This document shows, piece by piece, positions 16,386 to 24,820 of a DNA stretch of 64,000 nt. The translations under genes were made by a program, and so were the position numbers. This DNA is from Streptomyces sp. MJM8645 (GTDB lineage Bacteria; Actinomycetota; Actinomycetes; Streptomycetales; Streptomycetaceae): the NCBI RefSeq assembly GCF_001625365.1, contig NZ_LJJF01000001.1, forward strand, positions 6,008,501 to 6,072,500. The letters run 5' to 3'. The notes below the pieces were generated by a model. It was not told the DNA's origin, ran no database searches, and worked only from the letters and a program-made list of their open reading frames with translations. Positions within the stretch are counted from its first letter, which is position 1, and every line of letters begins with the position of its first letter.

Positions 16386-17416
16386 CGGGCCACCTTCCGG
16401 GCCAGTACGGCGAGCAGCGGCGCGCCGAGGAAGGCGGTCACGATGCCGACCTCGATCTCGGAGGGGCGCACCACGAGCCGTCCGAGCACGTCGGCGGCGA
16501 GCAGCAGCAGCGGACCGGCGATCAGGCAGCCCGGCAGCAGCCAGCGGTGGTCGTTGCCGAGCAACGGGCGGACCAGGTGCGGCGCGGCCAGTCCGATGAA
16601 CGCCACCGGCCCGGCGACGGCCACCGCGCTGCCCGCGAGCAGGACGACGGCCAGCCCGCCGGCCAGTCGGATCCGGGCCACCGGCACGCCGAGCGACTGG
16701 GCGGTCTCGTCGCCGAGGGCGAGCGCGTTGAGGGCGGGCGAGATCGCGAACGCGCCCAGCAGACCGAGCACCAGGAACGGCAGCACGGGGGTGAGGGTGT
16801 CCAACTGCCGCCCGCCGATCGATCCGGCCAGCCAGAACCGGGCCTCGTCCAGGGTGCGGTGACTGGCCAGCATCAGCGCGGAGGTCCAGGAGGTGAGCAC
16901 CACGGTGAGCACGGTGCCGCCGAGGGCGAGCCGGACCGGGTCGAGGTCGCCGCCGCGCCGGGACATCGCGTACGCGGCGACCGCGGCGACGGCCGCCCCG
17001 GCGAAGGCGAACCAGACGTATTGGACGGGCCGGGTGAGGCCCAGCGCGTAGATCGCGGCGACCACGGCGAGGCTCGCGCCGGCGTTGACGCCGAGGGTGA
17101 CCGGGGAGGCGAGCGGGTTGCGGGTGACGCCCTGGGCGACCGCCCCGGCGACGCCGAGCGCGGCCCCGACGGCCAGCCCGATCACCGTTCGCGGCAGGCG
17201 AAGGCCCGTCACCACATCGGCGTCGCCGCCGTGGGCGGCCCCGGTGAGGGCGTCGGCCACGGTGGACAGCGGGATGGATCGGGAGCCGAGCGCGAGGCTC
17301 AGCGCGGCACACAGCACGAGCGCGCCCATACCGGCGACCAGCAGCAGGGGCCGCTGGACCGCCGAGGATCGAGGCGTCGCCGGGGCTGTGGTGGCCGGAG
17401 GGTCGGTTCTCAACAC
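16382..17416 (-). CDS. FecCD-family iron-siderophore permease (first)
   Basis: This 344-aa membrane protein is the first gene of the uptake operon. It shows LRLPRTVIGLAVGAALGVAGAVAQGV, RNPLASPVTLGVNAGASLAV and GPVAFIGLAAPHLVRPLLG, the standard FecCD permease segments. GTG at 17416 is chosen because it directly follows the iron box by 11 bases; a longer frame reading through the box would add a basic non-membrane leader. Repression by an iron-dependent DmdR/IdeR protein is expected from the box. Confidence 0.9.
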   Translation of the reverse strand: MLRTDPPATTAPATPRSSAVQRPLLLVAGMGALVLCAALSLALGSRSIPLSTVADALTGAAHGGDADVVTGLRLPRTVIGLAVGAALGVAGAVAQGVTRNPLASPVTLGVNAGASLAVVAAIYALGLTRPVQYVWFAFAGAAVAAVAAYAMSRRGGDLDPVRLALGGTVLTVVLTSWTSALMLASHRTLDEARFWLAGSIGGRQLDTLTPVLPFLVLGLLGAFAISPALNALALGDETAQSLGVPVARIRLAGGLAVVLLAGSAVAVAGPVAFIGLAAPHLVRPLLGNDHRWLLPGCLIAGPLLLLAADVLGRLVVRPSEIEVGIVTAFLGAPLLAVLARKVAR

Positions 17417-17427
17417 GAGTCGACATC

Positions 17428-17446
17428 TTAGGTTAGGTTTGCCTAA
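17428..17446 (-). promoter_or_regulatory. Iron box upstream of siderophore uptake operon
   Basis: The 19-bp site ttaggttaggtttgcctaa closely matches the DmdR/IdeR iron-box consensus (TTAGGTTAGGCTAACCTAA-type). It lies 11 bases before the first FecCD permease start. As no other iron box precedes the ATP-grasp ligase at 13217, this site may control the whole minus-strand block down to 6091. Confidence 0.92.
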
Positions 17447-17569
17447 GTTCGTCAATCTCGGGTTGCCTGGTCCGATGTCGGGCCGTTCGCCGCGGCGTCG
17501 ACCCGTCCGGGTGTCGTGGGTGCCGTGCCGCCCGGCCCGGCCCCGGGTGATGCACTTCCTGAGGCATTG

Positions 17570-17588
17570 TAAGGTGAGCCTCACCTTA
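17570..17588 (+). promoter_or_regulatory. Iron box upstream of FhuF-like reductase
   Basis: The 19-bp site is a perfect inverted repeat, taaggtga-gcc-tcacctta. It lies 33 bases before the ATG of the ferric reductase, and together with the box at 17428 gives each of the two divergent transcripts its own operator. Confidence 0.9.
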
Positions 17589-17621
17589 TTCGATCATGCG
17601 GAGTCGATCCACGGAGCGCCG

Positions 17622-18422
17622 ATGATCCCCGGAACACCCCTGCCCGTCGCACCGACGTCCACCCTGCCCGGCGACTACCGGCGCCTGCGCGAGCTCTGCC
17701 CGGTGCTGGAACTGCGCCTGCTCGACGCCGACGAACCCGACCCCCGTGCCGCCGACGGCTGGTACTCGGGGGCCGAACTCGCCGCCGACGAACGGGCCCT
17801 GGCCGCCGCCCTGGCCGGCGAGGAGGAGCGCATCGCCGCCGAACACGGCCGCGCCCCCCGCCCGCACGTCACCGCCTCCAGACTGCTGCACCACTACGTC
17901 TGGTCCGCGTGCCTGCTCATCGCGGGCCCCTGGCACCTCGCCCGGAAAGTCCCCCTCGTCGACCCCGCCGACCTCTGGCTGCACGCCCCCACCGGGGACC
18001 TCGCGCTGCGCCCGCGCGGCCACGTCACCCTCCCCGGCGACGACGAACTCCGCGCCGAACTGCGGGCCGCCGTGGTCGCCCACGTCGAGCCGGTGCTCGC
18101 CGCCTTCGCCGCCCCCAGCCGGCGCCGCGACCGCGCGCTCTGGGGAATGGTGACGGACGACCTCGCCTCCGCCGTCTGGTACCTCGGCCGGATGCTCGGC
18201 GAGGAGGACACCGCGGTCGTCGCCGCCGAGGCGGTGCTGCCCGGCGGCACCCTCCCGCTGCCCGGCGCCGCCGACTTCCGCCGTCTGCACACCCCCGACG
18301 GGCGCGGCCACCACACCCGTACCCGGCTCGGCTGCTGCCTCTACTACGCCGTCAAGCCCGAGGCCGCCGCCTGCCTGACCTGCCCGCGCACCAGCGACGA
18401 GGAACGGCTGCGCCGGTTCTGA
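17622..18422 (+). CDS. FhuF-like ferric-siderophore reductase
   Basis: The 266-aa protein ends with GCCLYYAVKPEAAACLTCP, the C-C-x10-C-x2-C pattern that ligates the [2Fe-2S] cluster in FhuF-type reductases. A helical region with HHYVWSACLLIAGPWHLA in the middle fits the family. It would release iron from the imported siderophore in the cytoplasm by reduction. ATG at 17622 has GGAG upstream with good spacing; open frame further upstream crosses the iron box and is not part of the gene. It is transcribed divergently from the uptake operon under its own iron box. Confidence 0.87.
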   Translation: MIPGTPLPVAPTSTLPGDYRRLRELCPVLELRLLDADEPDPRAADGWYSGAELAADERALAAALAGEEERIAAEHGRAPRPHVTASRLLHHYVWSACLLIAGPWHLARKVPLVDPADLWLHAPTGDLALRPRGHVTLPGDDELRAELRAAVVAHVEPVLAAFAAPSRRRDRALWGMVTDDLASAVWYLGRMLGEEDTAVVAAEAVLPGGTLPLPGAADFRRLHTPDGRGHHTRTRLGCCLYYAVKPEAAACLTCPRTSDEERLRRF

Positions 18423-18431
18423 GGAGTCCGT

Positions 18432-18497
18432 CCGAGGATCGCCGTCGGGGGGATCGTCGGGGGGAGTTGGGGGATCGTTGAGGGGATCGTCGGGGGC
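18432..18497 (+). repeat. Imperfect ggggatcgtcgg direct repeats
   Basis: Four to five imperfect copies of a G-rich ggggatcgtcgggg element lie between the reductase stop and the VOC protein start. No hairpin or gene is evident in them. Confidence 0.55.
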
Positions 18498-18533
18498 GGT
18501 TCGTTGTCAGTGGTATCGGCTAGGGTCGCGGCC

Positions 18534-18935
18534 GTGATCGATTCGACGACGCGGGTCCGTATCGCCCGGCCCTCGCGCGACCTCGCGGCGGCCGAGCGCT
18601 TCTACGTCGGCGGCCTCGGCCTCGACGTGCTGTGGCGCACCACCGAGCGGGTGTCCGGTGAGCACGACCTGCTGATGGTCGGTCCGCCCGGCGGAGCCTG
18701 GCATTTCGAACTCACCCACGACCCGGAGAACCCGCTGGAGCCCACCCCGACGGTCGACGACCTGTTCGTCGTCTACCTCGGTGCGCCGGCGGACGACGCC
18801 CTGGTCGCCCGGCTGGAGGCCGCCGGCGGCACCCCGGTCCGGGCCCACAACCCCTACTGGGAGGAGTTCGGCGTGACGATATCCGACCCGGACGGCTACC
18901 GGCTGGTGCTCTGCTCCCGTGGCTGGGGGGCCTGA
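18534..18935 (+). CDS. VOC (glyoxalase/dioxygenase fold) family protein
   Basis: The 133-aa protein has the paired beta-alpha-beta-beta-beta modules of the vicinal-oxygen-chelate fold: RIARPSRDLAAAERFYVGGLGLDVLW at the start and GVTISDPDGYRLVLC at the end. Members include glyoxalase I, dioxygenases and antibiotic-binding proteins; substrate is unknown. GTG at 18534 is preferred to an earlier TTG because the domain starts immediately after it. The 3' end overlaps the convergent DUF6191-like gene by 40 bases. Confidence 0.85.
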   Translation: MIDSTTRVRIARPSRDLAAAERFYVGGLGLDVLWRTTERVSGEHDLLMVGPPGGAWHFELTHDPENPLEPTPTVDDLFVVYLGAPADDALVARLEAAGGTPVRAHNPYWEEFGVTISDPDGYRLVLCSRGWGA

Positions 18936-19270
18936 GCGCCTGTCCGGCCCCGTCCGGTCTCACCGCCCGTCCCGCCCTTGCCGTGCAGCACCGCCACGCC
19001 CCGGTCCAGGTCCACGCCGAAGTGCGGCGGCGCTCCGACCTGGGCGTCGTCCCGCAGCGTCAGCTGTTCCCGCCGCTGTTCGACCTGCACCCGCTTGCCC
19101 GGACTGAACAGCGCCTGCAACTCCTCCAACCCGCCGCCCAGGCCCACCCCGGTGCTCCCGCCGCCCCGCCGCCAACGCCCCGACGACTCGCCCCGGATCT
19201 GCCACGCGATCAGGAGCACCAGCCCGATCACCGCCGCCGCCACGCACGCCACATCTACGATCACACCCAT
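18896..19270 (-). CDS. Membrane-anchored DUF6191-like protein
   Basis: The protein of about 124 aa begins with a single membrane segment (VIVDVACVAAAVIGLVLLIAW) followed by a region resembling the actinobacterial DUF6191 family (LEELQALFSPGKRVQVEQRR, then GVDLDRGVAVLHG). The function of that family is unknown. ATG at 19270 is assumed; an upstream GTG at 19336 would add 22 residues. Its 3' end overlaps the convergent VOC gene, an arrangement that could give antisense interference. Confidence 0.65.
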   Translation of the reverse strand: MGVIVDVACVAAAVIGLVLLIAWQIRGESSGRWRRGGGSTGVGLGGGLEELQALFSPGKRVQVEQRREQLTLRDDAQVGAPPHFGVDLDRGVAVLHGKGGTGGETGRGRTGAQAPQPREQSTSR

Positions 19271-19375
19271 GTACGCCCAACGCCGGGCGGTCGCACCCGC
19301 GTTCCCCGCGGGCGCCGCGTCGGTGGCGGCGTCCACCCGCTAACCTGCCGCGCGAACCGAAGGAGACCCCTCACC

Positions 19376-20134
19376 ATGACCGTGCGCGGAACCACCGTGG
19401 ACATCCCGACGGCGGACGGCACCGCCGACGCCTACCTCGCCCATCCCGACGACGGGCGGGCCCACCCCGGAGTCATCCTCTACATGGACGCCTTCGGGCT
19501 CCGACCCCAGCTGAAGGACATGGCCGACCGGCTCGCCCAGGCCGGGTACGCCGTGCTGGTCCCCAACGCCTACTACCGGAACGGCCGCGCGCCGGTCGTC
19601 GAACTGCCGCCGCTGATCGACCTGGAGAAGGACCCGACGATCTTCCAACAGATCGGCCCGCTGCTCCTCAGCCTCACCCCCGAGGTGACCGCCCGCGACG
19701 CGGACGCCTATCTGCGCTGGCTCGCCGACTCCCCGCTCGTCTCGGACGGCCCGGTCGGCCTCACCGGCTACTGCCGCGGTGCGTTGCTCGCCCTGTGGAC
19801 GGCCGCCAGCCACCCCGACCGGATCGCCGCCATGGCCGGGTTCCACGGCGGCAACCTCGCCACCGATGCGCCGGACAGCCCGCACCTGGGCGCCTCCCGG
19901 ATCACCGCCGAGGTGTACTTCGGCCACGCCGACGAGGATCCGTCCATGCCCGCGGAGCAGATCGAACGGCTCGCCGAGGCCTTCACCGCCGCCGGTGTCC
20001 GCCACCGGGAGGAGGTCTACCCGGGCGCCGCGCACGGCTACACCCAGGCCGACACCACCCGCTACGACGCCGTCGCCGACGCGCGCCACTGGGAGGCGGT
20101 GCTCGACCTGTTCAAGCGGACCCTGTCGGCCTGA
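19376..20134 (+). CDS. Dienelactone hydrolase family protein
   Basis: This 252-aa alpha/beta hydrolase has the dienelactone-hydrolase nucleophile elbow GYCRGA with cysteine as nucleophile, an acidic residue in HADEDPSMP and the histidine in GAAHGYTQ. The ATG has AAGGAG nine bases upstream. Members hydrolyse cyclic lactones or other small esters; the true substrate cannot be read. It stands alone between a convergent gene and an unrelated hydrolase. Confidence 0.9.
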   Translation: MTVRGTTVDIPTADGTADAYLAHPDDGRAHPGVILYMDAFGLRPQLKDMADRLAQAGYAVLVPNAYYRNGRAPVVELPPLIDLEKDPTIFQQIGPLLLSLTPEVTARDADAYLRWLADSPLVSDGPVGLTGYCRGALLALWTAASHPDRIAAMAGFHGGNLATDAPDSPHLGASRITAEVYFGHADEDPSMPAEQIERLAEAFTAAGVRHREEVYPGAAHGYTQADTTRYDAVADARHWEAVLDLFKRTLSA

Positions 20135-20455
20135 GCCACCGGAGGGCCGGGGCGGCGGGCGCGGCGTGGCCCGGTCCGCCCCGGCCTGGTCCGTGCAGGC
20201 GCGGGCCGGTGACGGCCTTGCGCCACAGCACCTCCTCTTCGTCCTCCAGTCGCGCAACGGACGCGAGGTGTTCGGGTCGGCGTGGAGCCGGGCGGTCAGG
20301 GTCTGGTGCCTGACAGCGAGTCCGGGCCCGGCCGTCGGCCGGGCCGCCGGGCGTCGGGGAGGCGCCCGGGACTCGTGGCAGTGGTGAGTAACGAACCCGC
20401 GTCACCCGGCACCACAGGCCGGGACCGGGCGGACGGATCCAGGGGGGAGCCGAAC
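20135..20455 (+). other. Intergenic region, nothing supported
   Basis: About 320 bases between two hydrolase genes. Open frames here lack a ribosome site and codon bias. No clear hairpin terminator or operator was seen. Confidence 0.5.
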
Positions 20456-21406
20456 GTGCAGAAGACAGAGAACAGGCAGAACGCGCAGGAACCGTGGGGC
20501 ACGCAGGACACGCAGGACACGCGGGCCATGCGGGACGTGCAGGTCGCCATCGGGCAGGCGCTGGCCGAGCGCGTCCCCGGCGGGGTCCGGCAGGGCGAAC
20601 TCGACCGTGGCGGGCGGGCATTGCGCTGGGTGGAGGCGGGGCGCGGCGGTCCGCCGGTGGTCCTGCTCGCGGGCTGCGGCACCTCGTCGCTGACCTGGGC
20701 GCCGGTGTTGCCCGAACTGGCCGCGCACAGCCGGGTCGTGGCGTACGACCGGGCCGGGCTCGGTGCCAGTGACCCCGATCGCGTCTCCGGCCCGTCGCTG
20801 GAGTCCCCGACCGGGGACCTGGCGGCCCTGGTGGAGCACCTCGGCGCCGGCCCGGCCGTCCTGGTCGGGCACAGCTGGGGCGGCCAGCTGGCCCAACTCC
20901 TCGCCTGGCGGCGCCCGGAGCTGGTGGCCGGCCTGGTCCTGGTGGACCCGGCGCACGAGGAGTTCCAGCCACCGGCCATCCGCGCCGCCGAGGCCGTCCT
21001 GTTGCGGGTGGGGCTACTCCGGGCGGCCTTGACGCCCGCCGCACGCCGTACCGGGGGAACTGTCGCGAGGGCCGAGGCGGCCGTCGAGGCACACCGTCAC
21101 CAGCGGCTGACCGTCCTCGACGAGAACCGGCTGACGGTCCTCGCGGTCTCCGAGCTCCGGCGGCGGCGCGCGGCCGCGCGGCTGCCCGACGTGCCGGTGA
21201 CCGTGCTGAGCGCGACCGACGGCCTGCCGGGGGCGATGCGCGCCCGCTGGACCGTCCTCCAGTCACACGTCGTCGCCGGCGCCGCCAAGGGGTCGCACAT
21301 CGTCGTGCGCGGCGCCGGCCACCACGTCCACGCCGACCACCCGCAGGCCGTCGCCGCCGCCGTCCTGGAGGTGGTCGAGCACGCCCGGCAGGGCCGGGAC
21401 AGCTGA
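20456..21406 (+). CDS. Alpha/beta hydrolase
   Basis: The 316-aa protein is an alpha/beta-hydrolase-fold enzyme with the oxyanion segment LLAGCGTSS, nucleophile elbow GHSWGGQ, the loop LVDPAHEEFQ and the catalytic histidine in GAGHHVHADHP. GTG at 20456 is chosen for the GGGGGGAG site just upstream; the frame is open further 5' but is not conserved-looking. The N-terminal 30 residues contain a TQDTQDTR repeat. Substrate is unknown. Confidence 0.82.
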   Translation: MQKTENRQNAQEPWGTQDTQDTRAMRDVQVAIGQALAERVPGGVRQGELDRGGRALRWVEAGRGGPPVVLLAGCGTSSLTWAPVLPELAAHSRVVAYDRAGLGASDPDRVSGPSLESPTGDLAALVEHLGAGPAVLVGHSWGGQLAQLLAWRRPELVAGLVLVDPAHEEFQPPAIRAAEAVLLRVGLLRAALTPAARRTGGTVARAEAAVEAHRHQRLTVLDENRLTVLAVSELRRRRAAARLPDVPVTVLSATDGLPGAMRARWTVLQSHVVAGAAKGSHIVVRGAGHHVHADHPQAVAAAVLEVVEHARQGRDS

Positions 21407-21522
21407 CGGTTGGGCCCTCAACCCCTGGCCGGACAGTGCCTGCTGACCGTTCGACCCCCTCTGGCACACTGGGGGCCGAACGGCCCGCTGGGGAGGGTCA
21501 TGACACACATGGGGGCGGGAGT

Positions 21523-23712
21523 ATGAGGGGTCCGGGCGCCGTGCTCGGCGGGCGGTACACGCTGGTCGAGCGGATCGGCGGCGGGGGGATGGGTACGGTC
21601 TGGCGGGCCGACGACACGGTGCTGGCGCGGCCGGTGGCCGTCAAGATCCTGCACTCGGCGCTGTTCGAGGACGACACCTTCATCCAGCGCTTCCGCCGGG
21701 AGGCCCAACTGGTCGCCGCGATCGACCACCCGGCCGTCGTGGACGTCCACGACTACGGTGAGAGCGGCGGCGGTGCCGAGGGCCGGGAGGGCGGCGAAGG
21801 CGGTGGTGCCGGGGACCGCTGCGCCTACATCGTCATGGAACTGGTCGACGGCCGGCCGTTGGACCGGGTGCTCGCCGAGGAGGGCCCGATGCCTCCCGAG
21901 CGCGCCCTCGGTCTGGTCGCCGCCGCGCTGGACGGCCTGCACGCCGCCCACCGCCGGGAGATCGTGCACCGGGACCTCAAGCCGTCCAACCTGATGGTGC
22001 GTACGGACGGCCGGGTGACCATCACCGACTTCGGCATCGCCCGGGCGATCGCCAGCACCAAGATCACCGCCTCGCACGCGATCGTCGGCACCGCCCTCTA
22101 CATGGCCCCCGAGCAGGCCGAGGGGACGGGCACCGGGCCAGCCTCCGACCTCTACTCGATCGGCGTGGTCTGCTTCGAACTGCTCACCGGGAAGCCGCCG
22201 TTCGTCGGCGAGAGCGTGTTGGAGGTCGCGCTCAAGCACGTCCGCCAGCCGGCGCCGGAGCTGCCGGGGGCCTTCCCGGCGGCGGTTCGAGAGCTGGTCG
22301 CGAAGGCGCTGGAGAAGAAGCCGGAGGACCGGTTCGCCGACGCCGCCGAGATGGCGGCCGCGGCCCGGGCGGCGATCGGCGCGAAGGACGCGGGCGCTGC
22401 GGCGGGTGCGGTCGGCGCCCCGGCCGACACCGGGACGGTCGACCTCAGAGCTGCGGCGGCCGGGGGAGCGGCTGCGGGTGAAGAGGCCAGGGGCGGAGCG
22501 CCCGGGGGTGCCGGCGGGGCGAAGGCCGGTGCCGTGGTGCCGGTCGCGGACGGCGCCGACCAGCCCGCGTCGGGCGAGCGCCCGGCGTCGGGTGACGGCC
22601 CCGTGTCGGACGAGGTCGCGAAGGTGGGGCCGCAGCCGGTGACCGAGCCGGGCAAGCGCCGGTCACGTCGCGCACTGCTGGTGCCGGTGATCGTCCCCGT
22701 GGTCATCTCGATGGGCACGGCGACCGTTCTGCTGGTGGACCGCGGCCCCGGCCGGTCGGACGCGGCCGAGCCGCCCGCCGCCCAGCCGACCGTCGTCGTG
22801 ACGGCCCCGGTGACCCCGGGCACGGGCACCCCGGCGGCCCCGGCCACGACGCCGCCCGCCACGCCGACACCTTCCGACACCCCGGTCGCGGCCCCGGCCG
22901 CCGACCAGCAGCCGAGCACCCAGAACCAGCCGGGCGCGCCCGTCCAGGCCCCCGCGCCGGGCGGCAACGGAGGCGCGGCGAGCCGGGGCACCGGCGCGGG
23001 CGCGGCAGGCGGCGGCAACGCGGCTGGTGGCGGCGGGGCTTCGGGCGGTGCCTCAGGCGGTTCCGCCGGCGGTTCTGCGGGAGGTGTCTCGGGCGGTTCC
23101 GCCGGCGGGGCTTCGGGCGGTCAGTCCAACCAGTCCGGCGGCGGGGGCGGGGGCGGCGCGGCAAACCAGCCCGCCAACCCCAATCCCAACCCGCAGCCCC
23201 CGGCCCAGAACGCGGCCGGTGGCTCCCCCGCCGGGGGCGGCTCCCCGTCAGGCGGCGGTTCTCCCTCGGGCGGCGGCAACCCGCCGGCCCCGCAGACCCC
23301 CACCCGGCCGCCGTCGTGCGGCGGCACCTCCTGGACCACCATCGTCAACGTGAAGGACGGCCGCCCGATCGGGATGGCCCGCGACGAACTGAGCGGCGAC
23401 AACCCGATCGTGGTCGGCGGCGCGTCCCAGTACGGCTGGGTGCGGGCGACCAACCCCGGCTCCTGGATCAGTTTCAACGCCTGCAACAGCGGCGGGCCGC
23501 TGCTCGTCCAGACCATGGACGGCAAGGTCACCCTGAGTGGGGGCTTCAGCTTCCTGACCAACTGGACGGTGCGCAGCGGGTCCGCCCAGGGCTCCTACAC
23601 GCTGGCCGACTACCAGAACCACAGCTGCATGACCGACAACGGCCCGGGGAACGCGGTCACCATGGTGACCTGCACCCCTGGCAACACGGCCCAGGAATGG
23701 CGGTTCCAGTGA
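21523..23712 (+). CDS. Membrane Ser/Thr protein kinase with extracellular C-terminal domain
   Basis: The 729-aa protein has a PknB-type kinase domain (residues about 8-280): GGGGMGTVW glycine loop, AVKIL lysine, HRDLKPSNLM catalytic loop, DFGIARA and APEQAEG. A Gly/Glu-rich insert (GESGGGAEGREGG) interrupts the N lobe. A linker leads to one membrane segment (LLVPVIVPVVISMGTATVLLV), then a 180-residue Pro/Ala/Gly-rich spacer and a Cys-containing outer domain of about 135 residues ending NTAQEWRFQ, reminiscent of ricin-type QxW modules (uncertain). It probably senses a cell-wall or carbohydrate ligand. The stop overlaps the next gene (GTGA). Confidence 0.9.
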   Translation: MRGPGAVLGGRYTLVERIGGGGMGTVWRADDTVLARPVAVKILHSALFEDDTFIQRFRREAQLVAAIDHPAVVDVHDYGESGGGAEGREGGEGGGAGDRCAYIVMELVDGRPLDRVLAEEGPMPPERALGLVAAALDGLHAAHRREIVHRDLKPSNLMVRTDGRVTITDFGIARAIASTKITASHAIVGTALYMAPEQAEGTGTGPASDLYSIGVVCFELLTGKPPFVGESVLEVALKHVRQPAPELPGAFPAAVRELVAKALEKKPEDRFADAAEMAAAARAAIGAKDAGAAAGAVGAPADTGTVDLRAAAAGGAAAGEEARGGAPGGAGGAKAGAVVPVADGADQPASGERPASGDGPVSDEVAKVGPQPVTEPGKRRSRRALLVPVIVPVVISMGTATVLLVDRGPGRSDAAEPPAAQPTVVVTAPVTPGTGTPAAPATTPPATPTPSDTPVAAPAADQQPSTQNQPGAPVQAPAPGGNGGAASRGTGAGAAGGGNAAGGGGASGGASGGSAGGSAGGVSGGSAGGASGGQSNQSGGGGGGGAANQPANPNPNPQPPAQNAAGGSPAGGGSPSGGGSPSGGGNPPAPQTPTRPPSCGGTSWTTIVNVKDGRPIGMARDELSGDNPIVVGGASQYGWVRATNPGSWISFNACNSGGPLLVQTMDGKVTLSGGFSFLTNWTVRSGSAQGSYTLADYQNHSCMTDNGPGNAVTMVTCTPGNTAQEWRFQ

Positions 23713-24011
23713 CAGCGACCGACGGAGCCGACGACGGCGTGGTCCTCTACTGGCGTCCACTGTGCACGTTCTGCATGAACCTGCGCCTGGCGCTGCTCTT
23801 CACGCGCCTGCGCTACAGCAGGCGGTTCACCATGGTGAACATCTGGAAGGACCCGGACGCCGCCGCCTTCGTCCGCTCGGTCGCGGACGGCAACGAGACC
23901 GTGCCGACCGTCACCGTGGCCGGGCGACCGATGGTGAACCCGTCGATCCGCCAACTGCTCGCGGCGGTCCGGGAGTACGCGCCGGACGTGCTCCCGGGGA
24001 GGCCTCGCTGA
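23709..24011 (+). CDS. Glutaredoxin-like thiol oxidoreductase
   Basis: This 100-aa protein has the glutaredoxin/mycoredoxin pattern: a redox motif CTFC in VLYWRPLCTFCMNL, then TVPTVTVAGRPMVNPS, the cis-proline and substrate loop. It should reduce mixed disulfides, possibly with mycothiol in actinobacteria. GTG at 23709 overlaps the kinase stop, so the two proteins are translationally coupled, an unusual pairing that hints at redox-linked kinase signalling (inference). Confidence 0.87.
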   Translation: MTATDGADDGVVLYWRPLCTFCMNLRLALLFTRLRYSRRFTMVNIWKDPDAAAFVRSVADGNETVPTVTVAGRPMVNPSIRQLLAAVREYAPDVLPGRPR

Positions 24012-24376
24012 CCGGTCCGGGCGAGGAGTGGCACCCCTGCGCCCTCCCAACCCCGACCCCGACGCTGCCACTGCCACTGCCGCTTCTGCGACCGGACGGG
24101 CCTGGCGCCGGCGGCGGTTGAGCGCGTGTGCCGACCCGGCCCGGGTGTCCGTACGGGCAGGTCGCCCGGGAGTCGGGGCGGGCGAGCGGGGCGCCGCGGG
24201 AGCCGGGCGCCATCGCAGCCGCCGGTGGAGCAAGGGCAGTTGTGGGACACGGGGCCTTGTCGGCTCCGGTGCGCCCCAGGGTGTCGCGCTCAACTCGCCG
24301 ACTGCGCTGAGGAGTCGGGCGAACACGAGGTTCGGTGGCGCTAGCAGATGGCCCGGCGGCGGGCAAGGGTGGCAGG

Positions 24377-24397
24377 TGGCGGGACCTCGCCAAGCGG
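24377..24397 (+). promoter_or_regulatory. 21-bp motif copy 1 upstream of M4 protease
   Basis: The sequence begins with the inverted repeat tggcg-ggacct-cgcca and matches the copy at 24593 in 18 of 21 positions. The two copies are 216 bp apart in the same orientation and each is followed by a gtcaa-containing stretch. They may be binding sites for a regulator of the protease gene (inference). Confidence 0.5.
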
Positions 24398-24592
24398 ATG
24401 TCAAGATTCCGTATGGGAAGTTCTACAGGGATGTAAAAGTCGATTCCGGCCCGCTCGGCTCCGCGCGCCGAATCGACGTTCGACGGTCGATCGGACATCG
24501 GCGCAGGCGGTCGGCCGTGGTTCGGGTGGGAACCCACTGCAAGGCGCGGTGAATTGCCCCGTTTTGCCCACCACTTGAGAGCCCCGGCGAGC

Positions 24593-24613
24593 TGGCGGGA
24601 CCTGGCCAATCGC
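24593..24613 (+). promoter_or_regulatory. 21-bp motif copy 2 upstream of M4 protease
   Basis: This is the promoter-proximal copy of the motif at 24377, ending about 208 bases before the protease start. It keeps the tggcgggacct core. Confidence 0.5.
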
Positions 24614-24820
24614 TGAAGTAGACCTGTCAATTCACCTGCTGGATTGTCATGCTTTTGGACAGCCCCGGCGGTAGCCCCCACCCCCACCCCTTGGTGGCTC
24701 GCCGCTCGACCGCCCGGGGTTTCAGCACGTCAGCGCCCATTCCGCCCCACAGGTGCCGACCCCGGCCCCCGGAACGCGGCGCGACCGCGTCCACACGCGG
24801 TTTCCCGGAAGGACTCGCAC

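Larger units (their letters stand above)
24012..24820 (+). other. 809-bp region upstream of the metalloprotease
   Basis: No gene is supported here on either strand; the open frames lack codon bias and ribosome sites. The GC content falls from about 24,380 to 24,660. Two copies of a 21-bp motif (24377 and 24593) lie in this part, suggesting an extended promoter/operator region for the downstream secreted protease. Confidence 0.6.

Noticed and set aside
24028..24552. Open frame in the gap before the M4 protease
   Set aside because: Composition is Arg/Gly/Ala without codon bias and there is no ribosome site.
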